Of a stretch of DNA of 64,000 nt, positions 27,342 through 35,817 are shown in pieces. The translations under genes were made by a program, and so were the position numbers. Every line of letters starts with the position of its first letter. Position 1 is the first letter of the stretch. The stretch covers positions 47,624 through 111,623 of the forward strand of contig NZ_DAIDJE010000046.1 of NCBI RefSeq assembly GCF_027451485.1, in the 5' to 3' direction. The notes beneath the pieces are model-generated. The model searched no databases. It was given only the letters and a program-made list of their open reading frames with translations, and had not been told where the DNA came from. Source of the stretch: Bradyrhizobium sp. (GTDB taxonomy: Bacteria > Pseudomonadota > Alphaproteobacteria > Rhizobiales > Xanthobacteraceae).

Positions 27342-28370
27342 CTAGGCCTGATATGGCAGCAGATCGGCGAGCGGCTCCGCTTGATGCAAACGACGGATGG
27401 TCTGTGCAAGAAGGGGCGCCGCGGAAATGACCTCGAGCTTGGCGCGGACCGGTCCAGGCGGAAGCCTGAACGGCGGCACGCTGTCGGTTGCAATGATGCG
27501 ATCGATGGAGGTATCCGTCAGCGCGCCCTCCGAACCGGGCATAAAGAGAGCGTGAGCCACGCAGGCAATAACTTCTCCGGCTCCATGAGCGCGCGCCGCC
27601 TTTGCCGCGCGCACCAGGGTGCCCCCGGTGCTGACCAGATCGTCAAAGACAACGCAAACCGAATTTGCGACATCACCTGCAAACAGGTCGCCCGACACGA
27701 CACCCGAACTGCGGTGCTTTTCAACGAACGCCGTGCCGATCCGACGGCCGGCGGCCTTTTCCAACGCTTCCCGCAGCACGTCAGCCCGCTTGCCGCCGCC
27801 GAGGTCCGGTGACACCACACAAATATCCCGGCCTTTCGCGATGTCCATGATCTTACCGATCAAGAGCGGGGCCGCGCTCAGCGCCACGGAGGGACAGCGG
27901 AATGCGTTTTCAAATGCTGCCTCGTTGTGAACTTCCAGCGTAACGATGCCGTCGACCCCGGCCGCCTCGAACAAAGTCGCGAGATAGCGGATGGTGACGG
28001 GATCCTGCGCCTTGGTCCGGCGATCTTTCCGGGCATAGCAAAGATAGGGCGTGACCGCCGTCACCCGGCTTGCGCCCGCATCCTTCAGGGCGCTGATGAA
28101 GAACAGCAACCGGCAGAGCTTGTCGTTGGGACTTCCGTCCGGGCCGCCATACAGGCTATGCACGATGTACACGTCACGCCCTGCTACAGCGCCAAGTGGA
28201 CGGGACTTATGCTCGCCATCCTCGAAACTGCGCTCTTCGAGCGCAGCAAGATCGCAGCCAAGAATTCCTGCGATCCTGGCGCCGAGTTCCTCGGTGCCAT
28301 GCAGGGCAAACAAGTTTAGCCGTTCCAGAGCCGGGTGCACCGGCGACCAGGTCCTGAAATAGGCTGTCAT
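27342..28370 (-). CDS. Ribose-phosphate pyrophosphokinase-like protein
   Basis: The 342-aa protein belongs to the PRPP synthetase family (ribose 5-phosphate + ATP to PRPP + AMP). It contains SFEDGEHKSRP, YLCYARKDRRTKAQDPVT (ATP/Mg loop), VSPDLGGGKRAD, and the PRPP loop VCVVFDDLVSTGGT. It is more divergent than the housekeeping Prs and lies in an FNR-linked cluster with two PRPP users, so it probably is a second, condition-specific enzyme. GGAGG precedes the ATG. It follows the hibernation-factor gene by 15 bp. Confidence 0.88.
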   Translation of the reverse strand: MTAYFRTWSPVHPALERLNLFALHGTEELGARIAGILGCDLAALEERSFEDGEHKSRPLGAVAGRDVYIVHSLYGGPDGSPNDKLCRLLFFISALKDAGASRVTAVTPYLCYARKDRRTKAQDPVTIRYLATLFEAAGVDGIVTLEVHNEAAFENAFRCPSVALSAAPLLIGKIMDIAKGRDICVVSPDLGGGKRADVLREALEKAAGRRIGTAFVEKHRSSGVVSGDLFAGDVANSVCVVFDDLVSTGGTLVRAAKAARAHGAGEVIACVAHALFMPGSEGALTDTSIDRIIATDSVPPFRLPPGPVRAKLEVISAAPLLAQTIRRLHQAEPLADLLPYQA

Positions 28371-28385
28371 ATCGACCTCCGGCTT

Positions 28386-28955
28386 TCAGACGCGAAGACC
28401 GTGTTTGCCGAGAACCTTGACCGTGCTTGCCTGAGCCCCCTTGGCGCCGATTTCTTCCACGTAATGGACGCGTGTGCCCGGCGTGATGCTCGACGAGCCG
28501 CCGTTCAGGACGCTGTTAAAGTTGAAGTAAACCTCGTGACCGTCGGCGCTTTCGAGAAAGCCAAACTCGCCGCTTGGGTCGATCCGCACCACCGTGCCGA
28601 CAAGTTGACCCTCGTGAACCTTGGTTTGGCCGCGCATCAACCGTGCCTGGTCCTGCAGCCGCCTGCGGGCGCGTTTGAAGGCGTTATCGATGGCAAACGT
28701 CAGGTCTGCATAACGTTCATCCTGCTTCGGCGTACGTCCAACATTAACCTCACGGCCGTCCGGCAACGCCAGCCGGACGCTGACCTGGTGCTGGCCGCCC
28801 GTCTGATGGCGCTCGCCAGGCCCCTTCACCACGATGCGGCAGGCCGTAATCCGGCCAAACAGGCGTTCAAGCTCCGCGATGGACCCATCGATCGCTGCCT
28901 GCAACTCGGGGGTTTTCCTGACACCTTCAAGTTCGATTTGAGTTGGCGTCTGCAT
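28386..28955 (-). CDS. HPF/RaiA-like ribosome-associated protein with cold-shock domain
   Basis: The 189-aa protein has an N-terminal HPF/RaiA S30AE-like domain (about residues 1-105; LEGVRKTPELQAAIDGSIAE..., QHQVSVRLALPDGREVNV) and a C-terminal cold-shock/OB domain (about 115-185; GQLVGTVVRIDPSGEFGFLE, HEVYFNFNSVL). The first binds the ribosome decoding region in family members; the second should bind RNA. The ATG at 28955 was chosen for the GGAG six bases upstream; an in-frame ATG at 29060 would add 35 unconserved residues. Confidence 0.85.
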   Translation of the reverse strand: MQTPTQIELEGVRKTPELQAAIDGSIAELERLFGRITACRIVVKGPGERHQTGGQHQVSVRLALPDGREVNVGRTPKQDERYADLTFAIDNAFKRARRRLQDQARLMRGQTKVHEGQLVGTVVRIDPSGEFGFLESADGHEVYFNFNSVLNGGSSSITPGTRVHYVEEIGAKGAQASTVKVLGKHGLRV

Positions 28956-29111
28956 GGTCATCTCCAGACTAACTAACATCGTTGGAATGCCGATCAGTGG
29001 AACCTCATCGGGCAACACTGCGCCGACATACGCCATCACTGCCGCGATCCGCGTCGGCATGGACTTTCCACAGTGTTTGAACCTTTTTCTTACAAGGCTT
29101 CATCGATGCAA

Positions 29112-29125
29112 TTGATGCAGGTCAA
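29112..29125. promoter_or_regulatory. FNR/FixK-like box between hpf and flavin reductase genes
   Basis: TTGATGCAGGTCAA matches nine of ten conserved positions. The centre is 63 bp ahead of the flavin-reductase start on the plus strand. It is 163 bp ahead of the hpf ATG on the minus strand, which would imply a long hpf leader. Confidence 0.6.
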
Positions 29126-29181
29126 GTCGCGACATGTCCTTTTGCGTCTAATCGCCCCCGTTCAACGAGCAAGATCCGAAA

Positions 29182-29719
29182 GTGACGGTGAGGAGCTTCC
29201 CTCTTTCCAGGGTTTACCAATTGCTTGAACCCGGCCCGGTCGTTTTGCTGACGACGGCTAGCAAAGGTCAAGCCAACGTAATGACCATGTCCTGGCACAT
29301 GATGGTGGACTTCGAGCCAGCCCTTCTTGCCTGTGTTGTCAGTCAGGCCAACTTCAGCTTTCCTGGCCCTGCGTTCGACAAGAGAAGCGGTGATTGCGAT
29401 CCCGGCGCGTGGTCTCGCCGACAAAGTTGTGAAAGTAGGCAATTGCTCCGGCAGCGAAATCGATAAATTCAAGCGCTTTGGCCTGTCACCATTGGCGGCT
29501 CGTCATATTTCCCCGCCTCTCATCGCAGAATGTTTCTGCAATCTCGAATGCCGCGTGACAGATACAAGCCTGGTCAGGCGCTACAATCTTTTCATCCTGC
29601 AAATCGTGAAGGCCTGGATTGATCCGGCGCAGAAGAACCCCAAAACCCTTCATCATCGCGGGTACGGCGCCTTTGTCGTGGATGGCGCAATGATCAAGTT
29701 GAAGTCGAAGATGAGATAA
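29182..29719 (+). pseudogene. Flavin reductase-like protein, broken by a one-base frameshift
   Basis: The first frame (29182 onward) encodes EPGPVVLLTTASKGQANVMT and continues to CVVSQANFSF. The family continuation (LALRSTREAVIAIPARGLAD, then NCSGSEIDKFKRFGL, ending KTLHHRGYG...IKLKSKMR at 29719) lies in the +1-shifted frame. Removing one C from the CC at 29362-29363 restores one open frame of about 178 residues with no gap. These proteins belong to the FMN-binding split-barrel flavin reductase domain (DIM6/NTAB) family. The frameshift may be a real mutation or a sequencing error. An FNR/FixK-like box precedes it. Confidence 0.85.
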
Positions 29720-29992
29720 GGGGGTCAGCGTCATCAGCTACGCACAGACAGGCGTAAGCGCCGAAATCATCCGCCCTCACGCTGCGTTAGGTGCGTCCCT
29801 CGTCCGCCGAATGGACGCAAGTCTTCAATACATCGAGCCGCTATCCAGTTCACGCAGAGGCAGGTCCCTATATGCTTCGCATGCGCGCCTCTCACATGAA
29901 TTCTGGCACCCGCCTTACCGATCTGAACTCCCCGAGCAAAATCGCCGCTTGCGGCCCAGGGACTTCAGATCTGCGGTACGAGGCAGCGCCTG
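29720..29992. other. Intergenic stretch between flavin reductase remnant and soxB
   Basis: These 273 bp separate the plus-strand remnant from the minus-strand soxB 3' end. I see no gene, strong terminator or repeat. Confidence 0.5.
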
Positions 29993-31714
29993 TCAGCCAG
30001 TGATACCGGGATTGCCATCGACGTTCTTGAGACGCGGCAGGTTGAGTTCAGGCGCCGCAATCGTCTTCTTCGTCCGCAGATGGCGCGCGACCAGCTCCCA
30101 TATCGGCTCGCCGCCGGCATCGCGCGCGGCTTCGGAAACCGGGGCCCAACCCGCCACTTTGTAGGTCTTCCCGGCCTCGATGCGATTTCCGTTGAGGCTC
30201 ATATCGCCGATACGGCTGCCTATCTTTGCCGTCGGATCGCAGGAATAACTCATACCTCCCACGCGCACCATGTCGCCACCCTGCTGATGATATGGGTCGG
30301 CATTGAAGAGATTGTCACAGACGTCTTCGAGGATGTCCTTGATTTGCGAGCCGCTCATCTGCGTGACCGTCACGTATGGATAGGTAATGGCGGTCTGGTC
30401 GAGGAGGTTCTCCATTGTGATAGGCTCTCCAGGCAGGACCGTCGTGCCCCATCGAAAACCGGGCGAGAAGGAAATCTCGGCGTCCTTTTCCGCCATCAGC
30501 GCGTCAAGAATGATCTGATCGAAACTGCCGTTGAAATTGCCACGCCGGTAAAGCAGCCCTTCGCTGACGGCCAGCTTCTCGCCAAGCTTGCTCTCGTATG
30601 GCGTTCGGGTCCTGGCAATGAGCGCCTCCATTTCGGCATCCGCCGGCAGCAGATTGGCAAAGACCGGAAGAAGCCGATAGCGGTAATCGGCAACGCGACC
30701 GCCCTTCACGTCGAGATCAAGCACGCCGATAAATTTGCCGGCGCTTCCACCGTTCATCACGATGGTCTTGCCACCGGCATTGTCGACGACGCTTGGTGTC
30801 GGCACGCCATCATGGGTATGACCGCCGAGTATGGCGTCGATCCCGCGGACGCGCGAGGCCATCTTCAAATCGACATCCATGCCGTTGTGCGAAAGAAGAA
30901 CGACCGCTTGGGCGCCTTCGGCCCGCGCCGCATCGACCGTCTTTTGCATGTTGTCTTCCTGGATGCCGAAGGTCCAGTCTGGAACGAAATAGCGCGGATG
31001 GGCTATCGGCGTGTAGGGCATGGCCTGGCCGATGATGGCGACCTTCACCCCGTTCACGGTTCGCATGACATAGGGCTTGAAAACCGGATCACCGAAATCG
31101 GCGGTCTTGATGTTTTGCGCAATGATCTCGATACGACCGGCGAAATCCTTGTCGGCAACCTCCTTCACGCGATCTGCGCCCAGGGTGCTTTCCCAATGCA
31201 GCGTCATGAGGTCGACGCCGAGCAGCTTCTGGGCGTCGACCATGTCTTGCCCCTTCGACCACAAGGCCGAACCCGAACCCTGCCACGAGTCGCCACCGTC
31301 GAGCAGCAGCGCGCCTGGCCGGGTGGCGCGAAGCCGCTTGATCAGTGTCGCGATATGGGCGAAGCCGCCGACCTTGCCATAGATCGGCGCTGCGCGCTCG
31401 AAATCAAGGTAAGTGAAGGCGTGAGAAAGCCGCGTGTTCGGCGCGATCCCGAACTGTTTGAGAAACGCCTCGCCGACGATGTGTGGAGGACGTCCTGCCA
31501 TGCTGCCGACGCCAAGATTGACACTGGGTTCGCGGAAATAGATTGGCCGCAGTTGCGCATGACTATCGGTAAGGTGCAGAAGTGAAACGTTACCGAAGGC
31601 CGCCGCGTCATAGAGCTCCTCTGCCGCTTGTTCGGCGCGCGCCACGGACAAGGGCAGCTGCATGCCCGCTACACTCGCGATGCCAAGAAGGTGCAGAAAT
31701 TCCCGACGATCCAT
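29993..31714 (-). CDS. soxB: SoxB thiosulfohydrolase
   Basis: The 573-aa dimanganese enzyme hydrolyses the terminal sulfone from SoxY-bound thiosulfate, releasing sulfate. It begins with a twin-arginine signal (MDRREFLHLLGIASVAG), as in known SoxB proteins. The metallophosphatase motifs are LLHLTDSHAQLRP, LLDGGDSWQGSG, LLSHNGMDVDL and ILGGHTHDGVP; the C-terminal 5'-nucleotidase-like domain (GGDMVRVGGMSYSCDP) is complete. It is the last gene of the leftward run, 221 bp after soxZ. No soxCD genes follow, so the sulfane sulfur must be handled elsewhere, here by the sHdr proteins. Confidence 0.95.
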   Translation of the reverse strand: MDRREFLHLLGIASVAGMQLPLSVARAEQAAEELYDAAAFGNVSLLHLTDSHAQLRPIYFREPSVNLGVGSMAGRPPHIVGEAFLKQFGIAPNTRLSHAFTYLDFERAAPIYGKVGGFAHIATLIKRLRATRPGALLLDGGDSWQGSGSALWSKGQDMVDAQKLLGVDLMTLHWESTLGADRVKEVADKDFAGRIEIIAQNIKTADFGDPVFKPYVMRTVNGVKVAIIGQAMPYTPIAHPRYFVPDWTFGIQEDNMQKTVDAARAEGAQAVVLLSHNGMDVDLKMASRVRGIDAILGGHTHDGVPTPSVVDNAGGKTIVMNGGSAGKFIGVLDLDVKGGRVADYRYRLLPVFANLLPADAEMEALIARTRTPYESKLGEKLAVSEGLLYRRGNFNGSFDQIILDALMAEKDAEISFSPGFRWGTTVLPGEPITMENLLDQTAITYPYVTVTQMSGSQIKDILEDVCDNLFNADPYHQQGGDMVRVGGMSYSCDPTAKIGSRIGDMSLNGNRIEAGKTYKVAGWAPVSEAARDAGGEPIWELVARHLRTKKTIAAPELNLPRLKNVDGNPGITG

Positions 31715-31935
31715 GGAGCAGCCCCTAATTTTCGCTTATTGATTGACAAGTGAATCGAAATAGAAAGGCAGATTGCCGATTTGAGCCTCGGTCGGGATGG
31801 CAGAGGGCCTGCTGCCGCGTTGCCGGCGAGTCGCTGCACGTCCTCGAATTGTGAACCCTGTCCAGCTGCCGCACGGCTACCGCGTATCGCCGATCGAAGG
31901 ACCCAGCGGTGCGTTGCCGCCGAGGTAATGTCTGC

Positions 31936-32247
31936 TCAACTTACCGTCGCCTCGTCCGTGCGAGTGTCACCTGAACTGTCCTTCCACGAGATGCTCACTT
32001 TGTCGCCCGACTTGCCGCCTTTGACTTTGAAGGCGAGGTACGGGTTTCTCGCCACCGCCTGGCCCCACTGCGCCTGCATCACCACCTTGTCATTGAGCTT
32101 CGCGGTCACCTCGGTGATGAACAAGGCGGGAACGAGCTGGCCGGAAGCATCCTTGCGCAATCCCGTTTCCATCACGTGGTTCATCAACACCTTAATTTCG
32201 GTCACGCCGTCCTTGTTGGTGGCGCGGATTTTCATTGGAAGGCCCAT
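31936..32247 (-). CDS. soxZ: SoxZ thiosulfate carrier subunit
   Basis: The 103-aa protein is the Ig-like partner of SoxY. Conserved blocks: KVLMNHVMETGLRKDASGQL, PALFITEVTAKLND and GDKVSISWKDSSGDTRTDEA. It has no signal peptide because SoxYZ is exported together through the SoxY Tat signal. GAGGAG precedes the ATG; soxY ends 75 bp upstream. Confidence 0.95.
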   Translation of the reverse strand: MGLPMKIRATNKDGVTEIKVLMNHVMETGLRKDASGQLVPALFITEVTAKLNDKVVMQAQWGQAVARNPYLAFKVKGGKSGDKVSISWKDSSGDTRTDEATVS

Positions 32248-32322
32248 GCGATTTCTCCTCTGACTTCGAATTGGGATGATTTACGGCGGGTACCGACGAC
32301 CCGCGCGAAGGCTTCCGCGATG

Positions 32323-32793
32323 TCAGCCGCCGCAGCCGCCGAGCGTCACCTTGATTTCCTTGCTCGCCGTGTAGAATTTTCCGTCCGCCTTCACGAGTGC
32401 GATGACATTGGAGGTCTCGGCCATTTTCACGCGCGTGCTGATCTCGGGCAGCATATCCGGTCCGAGGTCGAATTGGGCAGTGAGCGTGGTCGGATTCTTC
32501 TCGATCAGGAACGATATCTGAGTGGTGTTGGGAATCTTGCTGATTGCCTCAACTGGCACCACCGCGCCGTTTTCGGCGATGTCCGAGGCATTGATCTGAA
32601 CATCGCCGCTGGCAACCGGCGACACGACGCCAAGCGTTTTATAGACGTCGGCGAGCCCCTTTGTTTCGAAAGCGGATTTATTCCAGGCCGCGAGTGCCAG
32701 CCGTGGCGCAAGCGCCAGGGCAGAGGTCGCAAGGCCGAGCAGCCCGGTCAGACGCAGAAATCCGCGACGGGTAGCTTGGTGTCCGGGATTCAT
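32323..32793 (-). CDS. soxY: SoxY sulfur carrier protein
   Basis: The 156-aa periplasmic carrier binds thiosulfate sulfur on the cysteine of its C-terminal arm, here VTLGGCGG at the extreme end. The N-terminus has the Tat motif TRRGFLRLTG followed by an alanine/leucine-rich stretch. The ATG at 32793 has GGAG upstream; in-frame starts at 32838 and 32805 are less likely. SoxYZ is loaded by SoxAX and cleaved by SoxB. Confidence 0.95.
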   Translation of the reverse strand: MNPGHQATRRGFLRLTGLLGLATSALALAPRLALAAWNKSAFETKGLADVYKTLGVVSPVASGDVQINASDIAENGAVVPVEAISKIPNTTQISFLIEKNPTTLTAQFDLGPDMLPEISTRVKMAETSNVIALVKADGKFYTASKEIKVTLGGCGG

Positions 32794-32913
32794 GAGCTTC
32801 TCCATGGAGTGATGATCAAAGCGGTAATGTCGTCTCACAGAACGGACGATGCCGGGAGCAGCAGGTCGGACGCGGGAATTCGCGATCGCACCGCCACGTG
32901 GGCTTGACGACGG

Positions 32914-33216
32914 TCAGCGGATGACGGCGTTGCGCCAAACTGTCTTCTGTTCATTAGACTGTTCCACTGAAAGTTTCGCCTGCGCAGTCGCCTCATCGGC
33001 GGCCGCTTTCGCCTCGTCCCACTTCGCGGCAGCGAACGCCTTCCGGGCATTGGACAAGGCGGTCTCGGTCGAGGTCCAGGCCGCCTTGGCGGCGATCGCC
33101 TCCGATTCAGCCGCCTGCGCCGCTGCGAGTGCCGCTTCGGCTTCCGCCTGTGTGGCTGCAAAAGCGGGTTGGCTCAGAAACGCGAGACCCGCAGCAAGGA
33201 TGATTGCACGTATCAT
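32914..33216 (-). CDS. soxK: SoxK-like SoxAX-binding protein
   Basis: The 100-aa protein has a Sec signal peptide (MIRAIILAAGLAFLSQPAFA) and a helical hairpin body with the pattern W-x3-E-x2-L-x2-A-x2-A, then KLSVEQSNEQKTVW. This matches the small SoxAX-associated SoxK proteins that stimulate SoxAX in other species. It lies between soxA and soxY, and its ATG overlaps the soxA stop by ATGA. The identification rests on context and helix pattern, as these proteins diverge quickly. Confidence 0.7.
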   Translation of the reverse strand: MIRAIILAAGLAFLSQPAFAATQAEAEAALAAAQAAESEAIAAKAAWTSTETALSNARKAFAAAKWDEAKAAADEATAQAKLSVEQSNEQKTVWRNAVIR

Positions 33217-34163
33217 GGACGAGTCCCCGGACCGACGATCGGAATTCCGTTGCTCATGTAAGAGAGGAAGTATTCGAGATTGCGATAGTCCTCGTCGTCA
33301 GCCTTCAGGGGCAGAGCGCGGGTCTGCGACGAACAGGTAGAGATGCGGCGAATTGAGGTGCCCATGCTCCCCCAATCCGAGCGGTAGATCGGCATCGCCG
33401 CGAGTATGCCCAACGCGGGCGCCAGAATGTCGCCGCGCATCCGTTCACCCGCCGGCGACATATGACATGACGCGCAGGAAACGCCGAGCTGACCCTTGCG
33501 TGAATAGAAGAATTCCTTGCCGCGCTCATAGGCCGCCAGCGCGCGAGGATCATCCGGAATGGTAATCGCAAACGGCTTGCCACGCGAGGACTCGGCCATC
33601 GCGGCAGTCAGCGACGCCATCGTGCCCGTCATTGGATCAAGTGGCTTTTCACCATTCTCGACCCTGCAACGATTGATCGCGCCTTCCAGTGTCTCGACCT
33701 GCCCGGTCTCGGCAACGAAGCGCGGATAGGTCTGCCGGACGCCCTCGCCCTTGTTATCGAAACAATCGGCGTAATGCTTGCCGTTGGCAAACGGCTTCTC
33801 CCATTCGGCGTGGCCTTCGTCGAGCGCGATTTCGTAGGGAGGAAATTCCATGATTTCCTTCCACTGCTTGCGCATCGCCTCGTTGACCGCATAGGGACCA
33901 TTACCGAAATCGTCCTTCGCCACGTGAGGGAATTTGGCAAAGAAGAATGCCTGGAAGGCTTTGCGATCTGTTTCCGGTTCGCTCTTGTCGGCGGCCTTCG
34001 CCGCTGCCGAGACCAGCAGCAGCGTGCAAACGAGATTGAGGGCAATTGCGGATCGGGAACACCAGTGACGCCAGGCACGGCCCGGAGCTGCGGCGCTGCC
34101 CGGCCGGGCCTCTCCAACGAGGTAAAATGCCGATTTCAGATTGCGAGGAACCATGTCGATCAC
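33213..34163 (-). CDS. soxA: SoxA c-type cytochrome
   Basis: The 316-aa catalytic subunit of SoxAX joins thiosulfate oxidatively to SoxY. One haem-binding site is present, SCASCHMSPAGERMRG (CxxCH). The N-terminal second haem site of diheme SoxA is absent, leaving YADCFDNKGEGVRQTYPRF, as in monohaem SoxA proteins. The active-site cysteine ligand is in IRRISTCSSQTRA. The N-terminus has a hydrophobic export segment preceded by an unusually long polar stretch. The start at 34163 overlaps the stop of the cytochrome-SoxX gene by ATGA. Confidence 0.93.
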   Translation of the reverse strand: MIDMVPRNLKSAFYLVGEARPGSAAAPGRAWRHWCSRSAIALNLVCTLLLVSAAAKAADKSEPETDRKAFQAFFFAKFPHVAKDDFGNGPYAVNEAMRKQWKEIMEFPPYEIALDEGHAEWEKPFANGKHYADCFDNKGEGVRQTYPRFVAETGQVETLEGAINRCRVENGEKPLDPMTGTMASLTAAMAESSRGKPFAITIPDDPRALAAYERGKEFFYSRKGQLGVSCASCHMSPAGERMRGDILAPALGILAAMPIYRSDWGSMGTSIRRISTCSSQTRALPLKADDEDYRNLEYFLSYMSNGIPIVGPGTRP

Positions 34164-35791
34164 AGCGTGTAGAGGAAGTCGATGATCTGCTCGATCTCGG
34201 CCTTGGTCAGAATATGGTTGCGGCCGAAGGCAGGCATTGGCGCGATCGAATTGCGCACGGGCTCATTGGTGAGTATCTCAACCAGATCGGCGCGATTGGG
34301 GAAACGACGTCGCATATTCACCAACTCGCGACCGACGCTGCTCGGCGCATCGCCCCCTTTGATCGTGTGGCAGGCGAGGCAATTGCCCTTTCCGCGATCC
34401 AGCGCGAGGTCCTGCCCGGCCTTGACGTCCTCGGCACTGGCCGACAGCATCTTCGCGTCTTCCGGCAGATGATCGGCGGGCTTGCGGGCGATCAAGCTGC
34501 GCATGGCGGCGACATCATCCGCGGAGACCGGTGATCCTTTGTTGCCCCAGCTGCTGCGGATGAAAGTCAGGATGTCGGCGACAGTGCGGTCGTCCAGCCT
34601 AGCGAGTTCAGGCATCGAAGGACGCGTCCTGTCCGCCGGGGTCCCGGCCATCGCCCCGCCGGAGAGCGTAATCTGGATCAGCGAGCTCGGATTGTCCGTC
34701 TCCACAAGTGAATTGCCCGCCAGCGCAGGGAACAGCCGGGGGGTGCCCTTACCGTTCAACCGGTGGCAAGGCGCGCACTGCGCGACATAACCGAGCGCTC
34801 CGGGACTATGCTCTGCGCCTTCATAGAGCTTCGCCGTGGTTGTGTCCTTCGCCTTGGGCGCAGATGGGGTACGGCCAGGCCGAGGGGAGAGGCTCACCAG
34901 ATAGGAGGCAATCGCCGAACTATCGGCGTCACTCAGGTGCTGCGCACTGTGCTCGATGACTTCGGCCATGCTGCCGAAGGCTGCCGTGTGGGTGTTGCGA
35001 CCGGTCTTGAGGAAGTCAGCAATCTCCTGCTGCGACCATGTGGCGAGCCCTGTATCCTCGTGACGCAGACTTTTGGCGTACCACCCTTCCAGCTCCGAAC
35101 CCGACAGGAAATCGCCCCCGGAGCCGTCCTTAAGCACCTTCTCCTGGAACGCGACGCCGCGCGGGGTATGGCAGGCGCCGCAATGCCCCGCCCCCTCGAC
35201 CAGATATGCGCCACGCACCACCTGCGGCGCCGCGCCTTCCGGCGGGGTAAAGCTGCGATGGCCACCGAACAGCACCTGCCACCAGGCAAGCGGCCATCGC
35301 ATGTTTTTCGGCCACGGGATCGTTGAGGCTTGGTTGTGCTGCGCGACCGATTGAACCGCGGAAGTGAAATAAGCGTAGAGCGCCTGCACATCCTGATCTG
35401 TCAGCACGGCATAGGAGACGTAAGGCATCGCCGGATAGAGCGGCGAACCGTCCTTGCGAATGCCATGACGGACCGCCCGCTCGAAATCGGCAAAGTCATA
35501 TCTGCCGATCCCGGTGTCTTTGTCCGGCGTGATGTTCGTCGAATAGATCGTGCCGATCGGCGTCTGCATCGCCAGACCGCCGGCGAACGCCTTGCCCCCT
35601 TTAGCGGTATGACATGCGACGCAGTCCGACGCTTGCGCGATATACCGGCCCCGTTCGACCAGGGCCGGATCAGAAGAATTTACATGAACATTCTGGCGGG
35701 GCACATACCAGAGTGGGACCAGGTAGCTGCCGCCAACGACAACCACCAGCCCAATCGCAAAAACGGAAACGCCGAGCTTGAGAAGTTTCAT
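34160..35791 (-). CDS. soxX: Triheme cytochrome c fused to SoxX
   Basis: The 543-aa protein begins with a signal anchor (LLKLGVSVFAIGLVVVVGGS). Three CxxCH sites follow: CVACH near residue 57, CGACH near 204 and CAPCH near 339. They form the three-domain cytochrome typical of the membrane cytochrome subunit of alcohol/gluconate dehydrogenases (GGLAMQTPIGTIYSTNITPD). The last about 90 residues are a SoxX domain with a fourth haem, NCLACHTIKGGDAPSSVG, and the RRFPNR and MPAFGRN segments holding the distal methionine. Standalone SoxX is about 110-220 aa, so this fusion may hand SoxAX electrons straight to a membrane-bound relay. Start: the ATG at 35791; 35809 is also possible. Confidence 0.88.
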   Translation of the reverse strand: MKLLKLGVSVFAIGLVVVVGGSYLVPLWYVPRQNVHVNSSDPALVERGRYIAQASDCVACHTAKGGKAFAGGLAMQTPIGTIYSTNITPDKDTGIGRYDFADFERAVRHGIRKDGSPLYPAMPYVSYAVLTDQDVQALYAYFTSAVQSVAQHNQASTIPWPKNMRWPLAWWQVLFGGHRSFTPPEGAAPQVVRGAYLVEGAGHCGACHTPRGVAFQEKVLKDGSGGDFLSGSELEGWYAKSLRHEDTGLATWSQQEIADFLKTGRNTHTAAFGSMAEVIEHSAQHLSDADSSAIASYLVSLSPRPGRTPSAPKAKDTTTAKLYEGAEHSPGALGYVAQCAPCHRLNGKGTPRLFPALAGNSLVETDNPSSLIQITLSGGAMAGTPADRTRPSMPELARLDDRTVADILTFIRSSWGNKGSPVSADDVAAMRSLIARKPADHLPEDAKMLSASAEDVKAGQDLALDRGKGNCLACHTIKGGDAPSSVGRELVNMRRRFPNRADLVEILTNEPVRNSIAPMPAFGRNHILTKAEIEQIIDFLYTL

Positions 35792-35817
35792 GGCCGGTAA
35801 TCTTCTCATGCCCCGGA

